This document shows, in pieces, positions 31,100 through 45,099 of a DNA stretch of 64,000 nt. Made by a program: the position numbers and the translations under genes. The notes below the pieces were generated by a model. The model was not told the origin of the DNA, did not search any database, and was given only the letters and a program-made list of their open reading frames with translations. The stretch's first letter is position 1; each line of letters opens with the position of its first letter. The DNA comes from Cyclospora cayetanensis (taxonomy: Eukaryota > Apicomplexa > Conoidasida > Eucoccidiorida > Eimeriidae), in the NCBI RefSeq assembly GCF_002999335.1, contig NW_020312590.1, positions 124,001 through 188,000 of the forward strand. The letters are read 5' to 3'.

Positions 31100-34000
31100 T
31101 TATGGAGCGCTGCTTGGGAAGACGGGTTGCGGTGCTTCCCCTGCATCTGCTCCTTCCGCGAGCGCTGCAGCTGCAGCAGCTGCTGTCGGGGAGCTCGTTC
31201 CTTGAAGCTCCCGTCGTGTTGACGCTGCGGCTTCTTCAGGATGAGAGCTGCTGCTGCCGTTCATCAGGATCTCACCGCTGCTGCCCGTAGGCGCGCTGCA
31301 GCTGCTTGCACGGCTGTCGAACGCAGCTGCGACATCCTCCATAGACTCAAGGTGCAACTGAGGCGCACAACGAGCAACACATGAGAGTTCAGGGTGCAGA
31401 AACTGCACTGCAGAGCCTGAAGACAGCAATCGGCACTCTGTGGTCAGCGGCTGCCGCTGCATGCTGCTTCTGCGTATTACTTGAATATCAACGAGCTCCT
31501 CTGGAGAAGAGGACCAAAGGGAAAACTGCCGCTCGTCCTGAGCCTCCTCCACACACGACTTGGGTGCAGCTGCCCCCCCGTGCAGATCTGTCACTGCCGT
31601 GGCGAAGATTCCTTCAGCGTCATCGTCGGTCGCTACACCTAGTTCGACTTCTCTGGAAGTGGCTGCTGCTGCTGCGGAAGTTGGTGCTGCTGCTGCTGCT
31701 ACTGCAGCAGCTGCAGAAGAGGCTTCTTCTTTTGCCGTCCCTCGAGTGGCGATTTCTGAGGAGCTCTGCACAAAAGGAGGTTCCTGCTGCACCACACTTC
31801 TGCATCTGCCTGTGTGCTGCTGCTGCTGCAGCTGTTGCTGCAGCTGTTGCTGCGAGAGAAGCTGCTGCCGCCTTTGGCCCTCTGCCTGTTGATCTTCCTT
31901 CGCGAGCCGAAGCAGCTCTTCAGTTTCTGCCCTTAGCGCAGCTAAAAACTCGTAAGAAAGGCTGCCGTTGCTGCCGCTGCTGCTGGCGTTGTGGCTGCCC
32001 ACACTGTGGCTGTGCGTGAGCCTCAAAGACACGGGAACGCTGCTGCTGCTTATCTGCGATTTGTAGTGCGCTGTTTTCTCTGCAAGCTGCAGACAGCGAA
32101 GAGGTCACCAAAGCATGTATGCACACAAATTATTCCGTCGCTAAAGGGGAGGGGCAGCTGCAGCAACAACAACCCCACCCGCAGCAGTGGCAGCAGCACC
32201 AAGACGGCCTCATCGTGAGCTCCCTCCGCAAATCAATCCCCTCTGGCTAACCCTACCCGCAACTGCGCTTGCAGCTCTTCCCTCTTCTTTCGTTCCCTCT
32301 CTGCAGCCTTTTCTGCTTCGCGGCGTCTTTTACTCTCCGTCTCAGCCTCAGAGAGCAAGCGCTGAATCTCCTCCCCCTAAGGCGCACACAGATGCACCGA
32401 GATATGTACGTAGAGACATATGATTGTATAGTACATATACATACACGCAAAGATATATATATATGATACACATACATACATACAGAGAAGTACATAGTAC
32501 AACTACGTACAAACAGAGATACATATACATATATGACACATACATACACAGAGACAGATTTAGACATGCAAATGTTCAAACACATACACATCCACACAGA
32601 CCGAGATAGATATACACACAAGCACACATCTACATACATACACGCACATAGAGAGAGCGAGAGATAGATAGATACACGCATAAAGACTTACAGTGGTATA
32701 TATGTTGCACATACATACACGCACAAATAGTTACACATTCCAGTGAAATATACAAACGCATCCATACCCACAGATACATATATTACACATACAGATACAC
32801 ATACATATATATATATATACATAGGGAGATTCGAATATATATATATATATATACAGGAAGATATGTTTACAGAGCTGCATATACACACACATATACACAT
32901 ACATACACACATCCGTGCGAACATCTCTGGCTGGCATTGCTTCATCCAACAGAGATCTTAAAGCGTAAAACGTTCCCCAAAATCTCAGAATGGCACCTGC
33001 GCTATGCAGAGGAGATGCTGCTCATCAAGTTCTTTCGCAAGCCTCTCGAGTTGAAGCTCTCGCACAGCCAAAACTTCCAAATCCTCCTGTGGTGCTGGTG
33101 CAGCTGCTGCTGCAGATGCTGTTGCGGCTGCCTCACTGCTGCTGCTGCTGCTGCTGTCACTGCTGCTGTCCAGTTCGACCCGCTGCAGCTTGAGAGCATC
33201 CGCTTGCAGCTGCTGGAGCGCGACGGCTGTTGCTGTTGCTGTTGCTGCTGCTTCTGCTCCTTCCGGGAGAGTTTCTGGCTGTGTTTCTGCCTCTTCGCTA
33301 GCCGCTGCTGCTCTGCTTGCTGCTGCTGCTGCTGCTGCTGCTGCCGTTTCTTCTGCGTGCTTGCTAATAAGGGCGTTCAGCTGCTGCACTTGCCGCGACT
33401 TTTTTTCCAGTGCGTTCTTGAGGCTTCGGATGGCGTTGTCTTGCTGCTGCTTCTGCTGCAGCAACAACTGCATGCTGTGCTGCTGCTGCTGCTGCTGCTG
33501 CACCAGCAGCTGCTGCTTGCTCCCAAATTGATGCAGCTGCTGCAGCAAGAAAAATGATCGATCCACTGCAAAAGCCGCAGCGCGCTCTGCCGAGAGCCTG
33601 CCTTCCGCTTCTGCAGCGGCTCGACTTTCCAGGGCAGTTATTCGTGTGATGTAATACTGCAGCCGCAGCAGCAGACAGAACGGCAGCAGCGGTCAGGGAG
33701 TCTCGAGGCAAGTTTCGCTCTTCCTGTACTTGGCGATGCACGCACAAGAAGAGCGAATAGCCGCAGCAGCGCGAAAGGCAGTCTTGGCGAGGCGCTGCCT
33801 GGAACAAGCCGCCCCTTGCCTGTCTAGCTCTTCAAAAGGCTACTCAGAAAGCAAGACACACCTCGCTAGTCACAAGCCTTACCTCCTTGAGGAGAGAAAA
33901 GACGTCGTGGAGCGGATGGACAGAAGCCTGCTGCTGCTTCTCTGGAGGATCTTCCTGCTGCATGGCGACGGCGAGATGCACTGCGCAGGGAGACGTCCAG

Positions 34001-34587
34001 ACTCTTGGAAGGGCAGCGGCTGTTGCTGGAGAAGAAATTTCCGACGCAGAATATGTCTGGTTACAGGAGCCTCCTAAGGGCAGGCTCTCTGCAACAGCGA
34101 ATGCTGCAGTACTTGACAAAGAGGATCCTCCTCCTCCGCCTCCTTTTGACGGAAACTCTTCTTCTACTGCCTTATGGTAACCTTCGTCACCAGGCGGAAT
34201 TAAAGGCCCAGTGCTGCTGCTTGTGTTGTTACTGCTGCCCCTACGGCTTGTGTTGTTGCTGCTGCTGCTTGTGTTGCTGCTGCTGCTGCTTGTGTTGCTG
34301 CTGCTGCTACTTGTTTTGCTGCTGTTCCTACGGCTTGTGTTGCTGCTGCTTGTGTTGCTGCTGCTGCTTGTGTTGCTGCTGCTGCTTGTGTTGCTGCTGC
34401 TGCTTGTGTTGCTGCTGCTGCTTGTGTTGCTGCTGCTTGTGTTGCTGCTGCCAGTGTTGCTGCTGCTTGTGTTGCTGCTACTGTTTGTGTTGCTGCCGTT
34501 TGCATTGCTGCTGCTGCTTGCATTGCTGCTGCTGCTTGTGCCGCTGTTGTTAAGATACCCAGAAAATCGGAGAGCCTCGCGAAACAT
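31100..34587 (-). CDS. Gln-rich coiled-coil protein, ~860 aa, 5 exons
   Basis: Exons: 34587-33883, a small one near 33838-33740, 33656-32997, 32376-32257 and 32086-31100; the phases of all but the small exon close at 0. Exon 1 begins MFREALRFSGYLNNSG and is dominated by CAG runs read as Asn/Ser/Thr repeats, then GPLIPPGDEGYHKAVEEEFP. The small exon (LDRQGAACSRQRLAKTAFRA) resembles a basic amphipathic, IQ-like segment, but its donor is unresolved. The third exon is a long predicted coiled coil (LESRAAAEAEGRLSAERAAA, later AIRSLKNALEKKSRQVQQLN) interrupted by poly-Gln and poly-Ala. The fourth (EEIQRLLSEAETESKRRREA) is a highly charged helix. The last contains Ala- and Ser-rich linkers and ends QPVFPSSAP. 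No enzymatic domain; a structural or scaffold role is inferred. Confidence 0.72.
32395..32920. repeat. ACATACA/ATATAT/AGATAG microsatellite
   Basis: About 500 bp of mixed CATACATACA, GAGATAGATAGATACA and (AT)n tracts in the intron between exons 33656-32997 and 32376-32257 of the coiled-coil gene. Two AT-rich blocks (around 32805 and 32840) flank GGGAGATTCG. Confidence 0.88.
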
Positions 34588-37500
34588 CCTGAAACTCGAC
34601 TAAAAGCCGCATGCTGCGTGCAAAGGGCCCCCGCGGAGCAGTCCGCTGCTGCTGCTGTTGCCTCCAGTTGCAGCGCACGGCTGCTGGAGTGTGAGCATTG
34701 CAAATGCCGTATCCGGCTCGCGTTGCGTCCTGCGCCTGCTACTGCTGCAGCTCTTGTTGTTGTTGCTACGGCTGCTGCTGCCCAAGCGTACCAGCTACAG
34801 CGCAACGCTGCATGCGGCAAAGAGGGTATTCGCACTCGGCTGCCTCTGACGCACAGCGTTATTAGGCAAAGTTCACATATTTGCCGGCCCTGAAGAGGGT
34901 TGGCGGCGTGAGAAGGCGCTTTCGCGCAGGCCACCCCTGCGTTCGCGAGACTCAAGAAGACACAGCGGCGAGGCGGCAGCCGCCGTCCTGGTGTAGCCGA
35001 AAGTCTTCCACGCAAATTGCACACCAAAGAAACTAACAGACTGAAAAACACGCTTCATGACCCGCTAAAAATCCTGAACTTTAAGCGCTTGCCGGGCTGT
35101 CTGCTGGGCCAGTCATTCATGACCGCCCCCCTCGCCTGCGCGATCTACGGCTGTGTTCATACCGGCACCGCCGAGCGTTCGCACACATCCCGACACTGCA
35201 GGCCTTTATGTACGACAATAAAGACACGTGCAATACGAAAACTGTGCCTCCGCTGTGCTCCTGTGCCACGTGATCCAGCCCGCGAAACGCTTTTCAAGGA
35301 ACCCGCCACACCCTGCACACGCGCACCATTGCAACCGCCGCCTTCTTCGCGAAAATAGGCCAAACGCAGTACGCGCTATACTTGAACAGACCATAGGAAT
35401 CCCCCGGATCCGTGTTTTCTGGGGCAGCAGCAGGCCGCCAACTGCTCTCAAGTGGTGACTGAATAATAACGCCACACTCCCATAGCTACACGCGTAGACG
35501 TGCACCCTTCAGGGAGCTGAGCGTTCGAGCCACACAGCTGGCACTTCGCACTCATCTTAGGGCAGGCGATGCCAGAGTGGGCAGAGAGGGAGTGAAGTGA
35601 CGCCACGGCACATCTACGAGCTTTTCCCCCGCATGCTATGCATTTGAGTGCCAAATCTCACCTCTGTAAAAGGTCGGAGTTTTTCTATGGCAGCTGCAGG
35701 GGATGGCCCTAAGGCAACTCTTCTCTGCACCAGCTTCCTTGCGGGGGTGAACCCAGGAGGCTCTCTAAGGCATAGCCGATACTCAGATCCCTAGCACGCT
35801 ACGGAGCTTTCTTCCAAAGGAATACCCGCCCTCCTCTTTCTGCCTCCAGCCTTCGGGGTTGTAGCATCGCGAGGGGAGAGACACGGCCAGTGTGCGCGGC
35901 CTCTGCACACTTCAGGCAGTCCAACCCTTCATACGCAGTTGCACGTACCAACCGATAGAGCAAAGGCACACAGTAGTGAAGCTTACCGTACTTAGACAAA
36001 GCTGCTGTACAATAACTGATAACCACAACCAGCCAGACCAAATAACTGTCTGTTCTTTATATTTCTCATTTTATTATGACCGATGTGGCAAGTGTTCAGC
36101 TTGAGCCTAATTCGCCACATCTTTGCTGGTTTGTTGCCTGTGCATCACCCAACCCACTATGCTTTCCAGCGGCTCAGGTCCAAGGCTTATTGAAAGGCCC
36201 TCTGTACTGGTGAGCCCTGAATAAAAATCTCCTCTAGCCTCGAAGAGCAGCGGCGTTTCCTAGAAAACTACTGCAGCACGACAAGCTACACTTAGGTATC
36301 TTCTACTTAGCGGGTTGTAACTCTAAACAATTAGTAGGGAGTTGGTTGTATGACTTGGTTGTGCGTTTGTGGTGCTTGCTTTCAAGCATGCAAGCCAGCC
36401 CAGCACTTTGAGCGTTGCCTACTTGTGTGTCCCATGTTTCCCGGTGCAAATGGCATGAAGGAATGCTCGTACTGCTCAAAGTGTGCAGTAACATTCATGG
36501 CCTCTAGCTGTGTCTCTGTATCCCTTCATGGCGGAACCCTAAAGCGTGAAAGTGGCAGGAGCGATGAAGGCATTTTTTTTAAAGCATGCCCACTAACTCT
36601 CGTATAAGTTTCGGATAGGGTTTACGGCTAATAACAGGTCTCTCCATGAACACCCTGAAAGGGGGAGTGTCACATGTACCCTACGCAGTACTCTTTGCCA
36701 GGACACGATGCTACAGTTTGCGCGCATTCACACTTCTCTTCCACGGAGAACTACAAAGTAGTTACATTGATGCGCCCTGACTAGCGTGGCGGGTGCTACG
36801 AGTCGCCTCACACTGCCCTCTCATCAAAGCGAGTTGAGTGCATCCCAGCGAGCTATGGCCGCTTCGCACTTGCCATCTTTTCTCTAGGATAAAAGGCCAC
36901 AACAAGGGGCTTTGACCCGACTAGCCTACACACCGTCGTCCTTCCCTGTAGAGAGTGTAGCGAAGGTGGATAAGATCTGCTGAATACTAAAAACGTCCGC
37001 TTTGCAGGAGCCACCGCGCAATAAAGGGTAGTGACACGAGGGGGCAATTGGCTTTTTAATGCCAAAGGCGAACACAAATGTAGCGTATGACCTCGTAATT
37101 TACTGTAATGTGCGTTTGCAAATACTTGCACTCTTGCGCGGGCAACGGAAGTCTGCAGGAACAGGCATGATATCCCCCTTCGTGCCCTGCTGCAGGAGCA
37201 CACGTGCAATGCAGCAGAGCAATCAATGCGCCGCATATGAAGAAGAAAGGCTTGTTGCCCGCAGACAAACCTTTGCAGCGGGCTCGTGGTATGTGGCACA
37301 ACTTCAGGTCTTAGTGTGGGGGCATGCAGGAGTGCACCGTTTCTGTTCGGCGATGCAAGGGGGCGCCCTAGGCTGTCGGTGTTGCTCAGACAAAGTGCGC
37401 CGCGCATGTAACTGGAGCAACCCACTGTCCAAATTTATGAAAACACAGTGTAAAGCTTCATCTAAGCTCCTTGGTCAAAGAAAGTTAATTCTAGACCTGA

Positions 37501-38470
37501 TACAAATTCGACTGAAAAATCTTGTCTTATCTAAAAAGAAACCAAACTTTCCCTGCCCGCGCCTTTCAGTCCGTCCTACCTGAAGAAAGCAAGCCATACA
37601 GGGTGCGCGTAGCTGCACCTTCCAAGTGCTCTGAGCATTCATAGCCATTTGCACATAGCACCTATCGCACACAAACACATCAATGCGTTCTCCAGTATTG
37701 AGCTAGCAATATTCTACAGTATAAAGATGTGCGGACGGCCAGACCAGTCAGTCACCTTTCTGCCAACTCCGAAGTAACTAGAACTAGTTGTGTAAGAACG
37801 TCTTGACGGGCAACCTAGCCCTCTATGTAGTGCGCTAATTGCGATTTCTGCACGTTACATGTATTATGCCTGTGAGTTATCGGAGAAGGCAGCCATCCCA
37901 TATATATATATCACTAAATCCGAGATCGAAGCCCTTAGGAAGGAGCCTTGTAGATGCATTATCAAAGTTTGCATCTCTGCGCACTCGAGAAGTACAATGT
38001 TATTGGACAGCACTGCTGCAGCCTGCAGGTGGCACCGCAGCTGCCTCGCCTGTGTTAATGAACACATTTCATTAGTTCGGTGAGGATCTTTAGTATCCTT
38101 TCAGGTTATGTTTTGGGATTGCTTCCTGAGTGCTGCCTGCTCTTTCGAGATTCGAGCTGACCCCAGGAATGGCCTACTTGTACCTGCGAAAGGATGGGGG
38201 AACGCGCTCCCCGAAACGAGTGAAATAAGGGGTATACGGCAGTTTTCTGCGACGTAGAACTACAGAGCATTGGCTTTTAGCATCCAAGGAAGGTGTTTCA
38301 GTTGCGTCTTTTTCTTATCCGAGTCATCGGGGGCGAGATACCCGCGTCGGCCGTGACCAGACGGTTCCCCTGCTGCATGAACGCATCCAGAACACTCGCA
38401 TATTTCAGCCTCTTACTTTATTCCTTTGCTGCCACCTAGATCCGAGTGCGTTTAGTCTCCCATTCCAGCA
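34588..38470. other. Gene-poor, repeat-poor block
   Basis: The first few hundred bases may be the promoter and 5' UTR of the coiled-coil gene (34588-35000 still carries CAG runs). From about 35000 the sequence is plain, with only short unconvincing open frames on both strands. One short plus-strand frame (36350-36607) is Cys-rich at its start (CVCGACFQACKP) but shows no family spacing I can name. No RNA gene found. Confidence 0.5.
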
Positions 38471-41176
<2,706 letters not shown>

Positions 41177-41686
41177 AGGGCTTCAACGTCTCGCTGCTGT
41201 CGACGGCAGTCGGAGCCGTTCGTATCTGACGCGATGTACACTCGAGCTGGCTCTGCAGCCTCTCTCGGCGTGCGTTCAAAGTGGCTGCAGACCCTCTACC
41301 ACCGAACTCGCTGAACTTCCTTCCCCACACAGTCGGCTGCCGATGCCGTTCGTAAGGCCTGGGGCAGCGGCTACAGCAGCAGCAACTCTGCAGGCACGCC
41401 TCGCAGTGACCACCTTGTGTCATATATCAATTATTTTAAGACTAAACCCAGCCGCAGTAAGGGGTGCCTGCGTGAACTCGCAGTCCCCGGCTAGCTGGCA
41501 ATGCAGTCCCTTATGTGAGTTGTCCACATCTGCGGCTTGCTACTGCTCACAAGTGGCTCGAACTCTACAGACATGCGTTTTTCTGGTATACGGCGAAAGC
41601 ACGAGCCTGGAACTTCTTTTGCATGCACTTCCGGAGAAATAAGCCGGGCTGGATAGCCGAGTAGCACAAAATTCGTCAGAAACAGG

Positions 41687-41795
41687 TGCAGATAAAAGCT
41701 GCTCTACAGTGCAGATAAACGCTCCCCTACAGTGCAGATAATAGCTGCCCTACAGTGCAGATAATAGCTGCCCTACAGTGCAGATAAACGCTGCC
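41687..41795. repeat. 23-bp tandem repeat, about 4.5 copies
   Basis: Head-to-tail copies of a 23-bp unit containing ACAGTGCAGATAATAGCTGC with AATAG/AAACG variants. It lies in otherwise repeat-poor DNA about 510 bp downstream of the epimerase stop. Confidence 0.9.
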
Positions 41796-42858
41796 TTTCT
41801 GGGTGTCAGCGGCTTGAAAGGGCGCTCCTGGGGGATTCGCCAAGTATTCGCTCGCGCACAGCTTTCCTGCGTGGCACCTGCAGACCTGAAGTCCTGTGAC
41901 AAGACGCATGTGGAGAGAGCCTCTTCAGTGTAGCAATCAAATGCTCTACCGAGTAATATGGGGAGAAGGACGTCGCGCCGCTTATGCAAAGGCCTCAAAA
42001 TAACCGTAGTGCCCCACGCTCGGGACCACATGATGTCAAAGCGTGCAGAGCCCGTATCCGAACAACCCTTTTCCCGCCAGCGGAGCCAAAAAATGTGTTC
42101 CAGAGTGATTTTCCTTCCATCGTATTCTTTCGCCACCTCATGCACTTCATAACTGTAGCAGTTCCGTGAGGAAAGTCGCCCTCGTCGAGTAGTTAGCTCC
42201 TATCCCACTTAGAAAGACCGCAATGGGTCAGCTCGTCGCTGTCGACGGACTGTCTGTGCGGCTTTTTGCTGCTTCTCTACCAAAAAAGCAGACGGTATCG
42301 GCAGGTAGCTGGAAGATTTGCATAGTGCTTCTTCGCTTGCACGAACCTGTTGACTTCCTTTCCGCTTTGCAGAAGCCACATACCAGACAGTAACCAGCAA
42401 CCAACTGGCGAGTGTTGCTGCACTCAATAAGTTGGAGGCAAGCTGGGAAGAGCACTTCACGCGGAATCTGCGCTGAATGGATGCAGCTGCGACATGTTGC
42501 CACAACCAACTGCCGAAGCGGTGGCGCATTAAGGATGAATCTGCAAAAGTCCATGGCCAAAACTTTGCGCGATGTGTCTGCGTACAAAGCGGTGACCGCG
42601 ATCGGGCTGGCCGAACGGTGTCTCTTTGCTGCTGAGCTTTACCGGCCCCAAACATTTGCATGATAGCATACGAACAGTTCCGAGTTACTTAGCACTGAGC
42701 CTTCCATTCAGTGCCGCTGAGCAGAGAAGAGCAAAGGGCTTGCGCCTGTTTTATGTTGCTACCTGGTGGGAAATCGGTCACTCTTGCCTCTTTGCGGAGA
42801 CTTGATATTTTGACGGCTTTTGGTGGTGTGACCAAAATGCAGCGCGCATACTAAAACA

Positions 42859-42930
42859 GCCTCCTGCCGGAATCGAACCGGCGACCTTCCGCTTACTAAG
42901 CGGATGCTCTACCGACTAAGCTAAGAAGGC
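42859..42930 (-). tRNA. tRNA-Thr (anticodon AGT)
   Basis: A full 72-nt cloverleaf: acceptor stem GCCTTCT/AGGAGGC with one G-T pair; D-arm GCTTAGTCGGTAGAGC; anticodon stem TCCGC/GCGGA around loop TTAGTAA (anticodon AGT, reading ACU and, after inosine modification, ACC); T-arm GCCGG-TTCGATT-CCGGC. A TTTT run a few bases after the 3' end fits a Pol III terminator. There is no intron. The A box and B box (GGTTCGATTCC) are intact, so this is probably functional. Confidence 0.93.
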
Positions 42931-45099
42931 AGGGGTCACCTCCTAAAACTCGGCTTTGAAGGGAAAAACATGCATTTTAGTTTTGTCGCATCATTGCGGA
43001 TACTCAGAAGTGTTCTGATAGACGATGCGAGTGGCTAAGTGGATGTGGTTCCTTGGTGCAGTGTGCCCCATTGGGGCCCCCAAGATAGAGTATCCGTCGC
43101 ATTTAATGCAGACGAGGGCATTTGCGCTGTGCGTGTGGCCGTGGAGTGCCTTAAATACAGCTATTGATTGCAGAGCAGAGCGACACGAGGGGCGAGTGGG
43201 CAGCAGTGCGACAATGTTATATTCAGAGGCTGACAGTGATCGCTGAAGGACTCAAGGTCAGACGAAGCGTTCTTCTTTTTGCTTGGTCAGTTAAACATCT
43301 GTCTAGAGAATGGAGGGTCGTTAGTTTTGTGATCTAAGGAAGGACCGTTTTCGTTGAGAGGGATATGCTCCACACAACGACAGGTGTGGTGTAAGCCGTG
43401 CCTTAGTAATATCACTCTGAATGCGCCTTATCACGAGCTGCTCTTTCTCCCCCAGAAAGATCTTGAGGCTCTGGAAAGCGTGGCGGCAGTGGCACGCGTA
43501 CGTGCTTCCAACCTTGGTGGTAGAGAACCAAATTACATTTTAACACTTCCCACTGCACCATTTATGTTAAGCATAACTTTATAAAGGACTTGGCCACATG
43601 ACTTGGCTATTTACGTATCGTGCTTATTGCAGCATACTGGAAGTTTGAAAGAAGGAGATGCAACGTTGTGCACGTTTACGGTAAACGTTGTGTGCAACTA
43701 GCTTCGCATGATGGGAAAGCTTAGAGAATGCGGCTACGCACATCTTAGATGAGCCCTTCCAGCAAATCGGAGCTCTGAGGGGCGCGGGCAGGGATAGCAC
43801 GAGTTGCATTGAGAGACCCTCTACAACTTGCTAACCAAGTTTGAATCGAGTCAGGAGCTTAGCAGCTTTTCACTGAGATTTTTGATGAAACTCTACGGTT
43901 TTCCCATGGAGATCAGCCTCAACCAAGAATGCAGCGGCAGTCAGTCCTACGAACGCATAAAGCCATGCGGTGCAACTGCCTTCGTGCTATCCAGATTTCG
44001 GGTAGAATAGACGTAGTCGATGTACGGCAGACTTCATGGGGTTTTGTCCAAGACTCCATGGATGAGAGGAAGTCGCCTGTGCGGCCACTCGTGCAGAGCG
44101 CAATTTGACGGTCTGGTGGCGGTAGGCATTTACATTCCTTTTCGGTGTTTGGTGAAATTTCTTTGCGTTGGCCGGTAAATGGGGGGCGGTATCGACTCAT
44201 GCCGGACGACGCGCCTGTCACCCATTTCAGTGTTATGCTTCAATCTCGAACTTCATGAGGAAAGTGCTTCAAAGAAGGAATCTCCATGCAAGTGTATGCG
44301 CGCGCTTAGCTGCATTTTGGATGTGGACTGGCATGGTCCCCCGTACGGTGGCCTCCTGCAGAGACAGTCCGGGGCGAAGAAAGACAGTGGAGTCAACTCC
44401 CTATTTATTAGCGTTTTCTCTGTCCTGTTGCTGCTCTGTGCTGCACTCTAGGATGCACAAGATGTCGGGTTGCGCGCGTCCATGGGACCAGAGAACACAC
44501 AATGGAGCGATCGCAGTAGCTCAGCAGCACACACACTATCTCGAAGGACTTAGTTCATAAGGTGGGTGGCCTTTGCTGAAGCACATGGCGGGTTCGGCAC
44601 AGTTCTGTCTGGAAGGGTCGGGTTCAGGCCGATACTCAGGATATCTGAAGGCCTCTGAGGTTGAGCTCGAGCCCTTAAACGCAGAGAATCGGGTATACCT
44701 CTCGACTCATTTATTTATAATTTGTAAATAAGGAAGAAAAGCCCAAAGATCACAGCCACAGTACGCCCCTCGTCGCCTTTTGTACACCTCACAGTCGGGT
44801 GGTCTCGCCGTTTTCCCAGGGCTGCTGCACTTTGCCCCTCAAACCCATGAGGTACCATAGATCTCTCTAGCCCATCAAGGCCGACCTTAGCTTGGCTTTT
44901 CATTGAATCAACCCGTTTTGCAGAAACACGGAGGACGGTTCACCTTGTACAGGAGATATCACGCACCCGCCTGTCTCGCGCTGCCCAGAGCCGCGGTACA
45001 GTCGGCTGCGGCAGTTGCTCTTTCTCCCAAGTGAATCCCTTGAATACCCCATCTCAATTGATTTCTTATGATAGGATTACTGTAAATTCATTGAAAATC

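Larger units (their letters stand above)
41177..45099. other. Gene-poor block containing one tRNA gene
   Basis: Apart from tRNA-Thr at 42859-42930 and the 23-bp repeat at 41687-41795, I see no supported gene. Open frames at 41750-42145 (-) and 42209-42661 (-) exceed 100 codons but have no domain, no splice logic and no start context; they are probably chance. The last 300 bases likely hold the 5' region of the F-box gene. Confidence 0.5.

Noticed and set aside
32253..32681. Minus-strand frame reading Tyr/Val/Cys/Ser-rich at its start
   Set aside because: Only 32376-32257 is coding, in the charged-helix frame of the coiled-coil gene; the rest is ACATAC/AGATAG microsatellite.
34005..34603. Plus-strand Leu- and Cys-rich frames over the CTG run
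   Set aside because: They are antisense to exon 1 of the coiled-coil gene, whose Ser/Asn/Thr-repeat frame continues into non-repetitive sequence and ends at a good GT donor.
41750..42145. 131-codon minus-strand frame
   Set aside because: Its C-terminal part runs into the 23-bp tandem repeat, there is no recognisable motif, and it lies in a plain gene-poor block.
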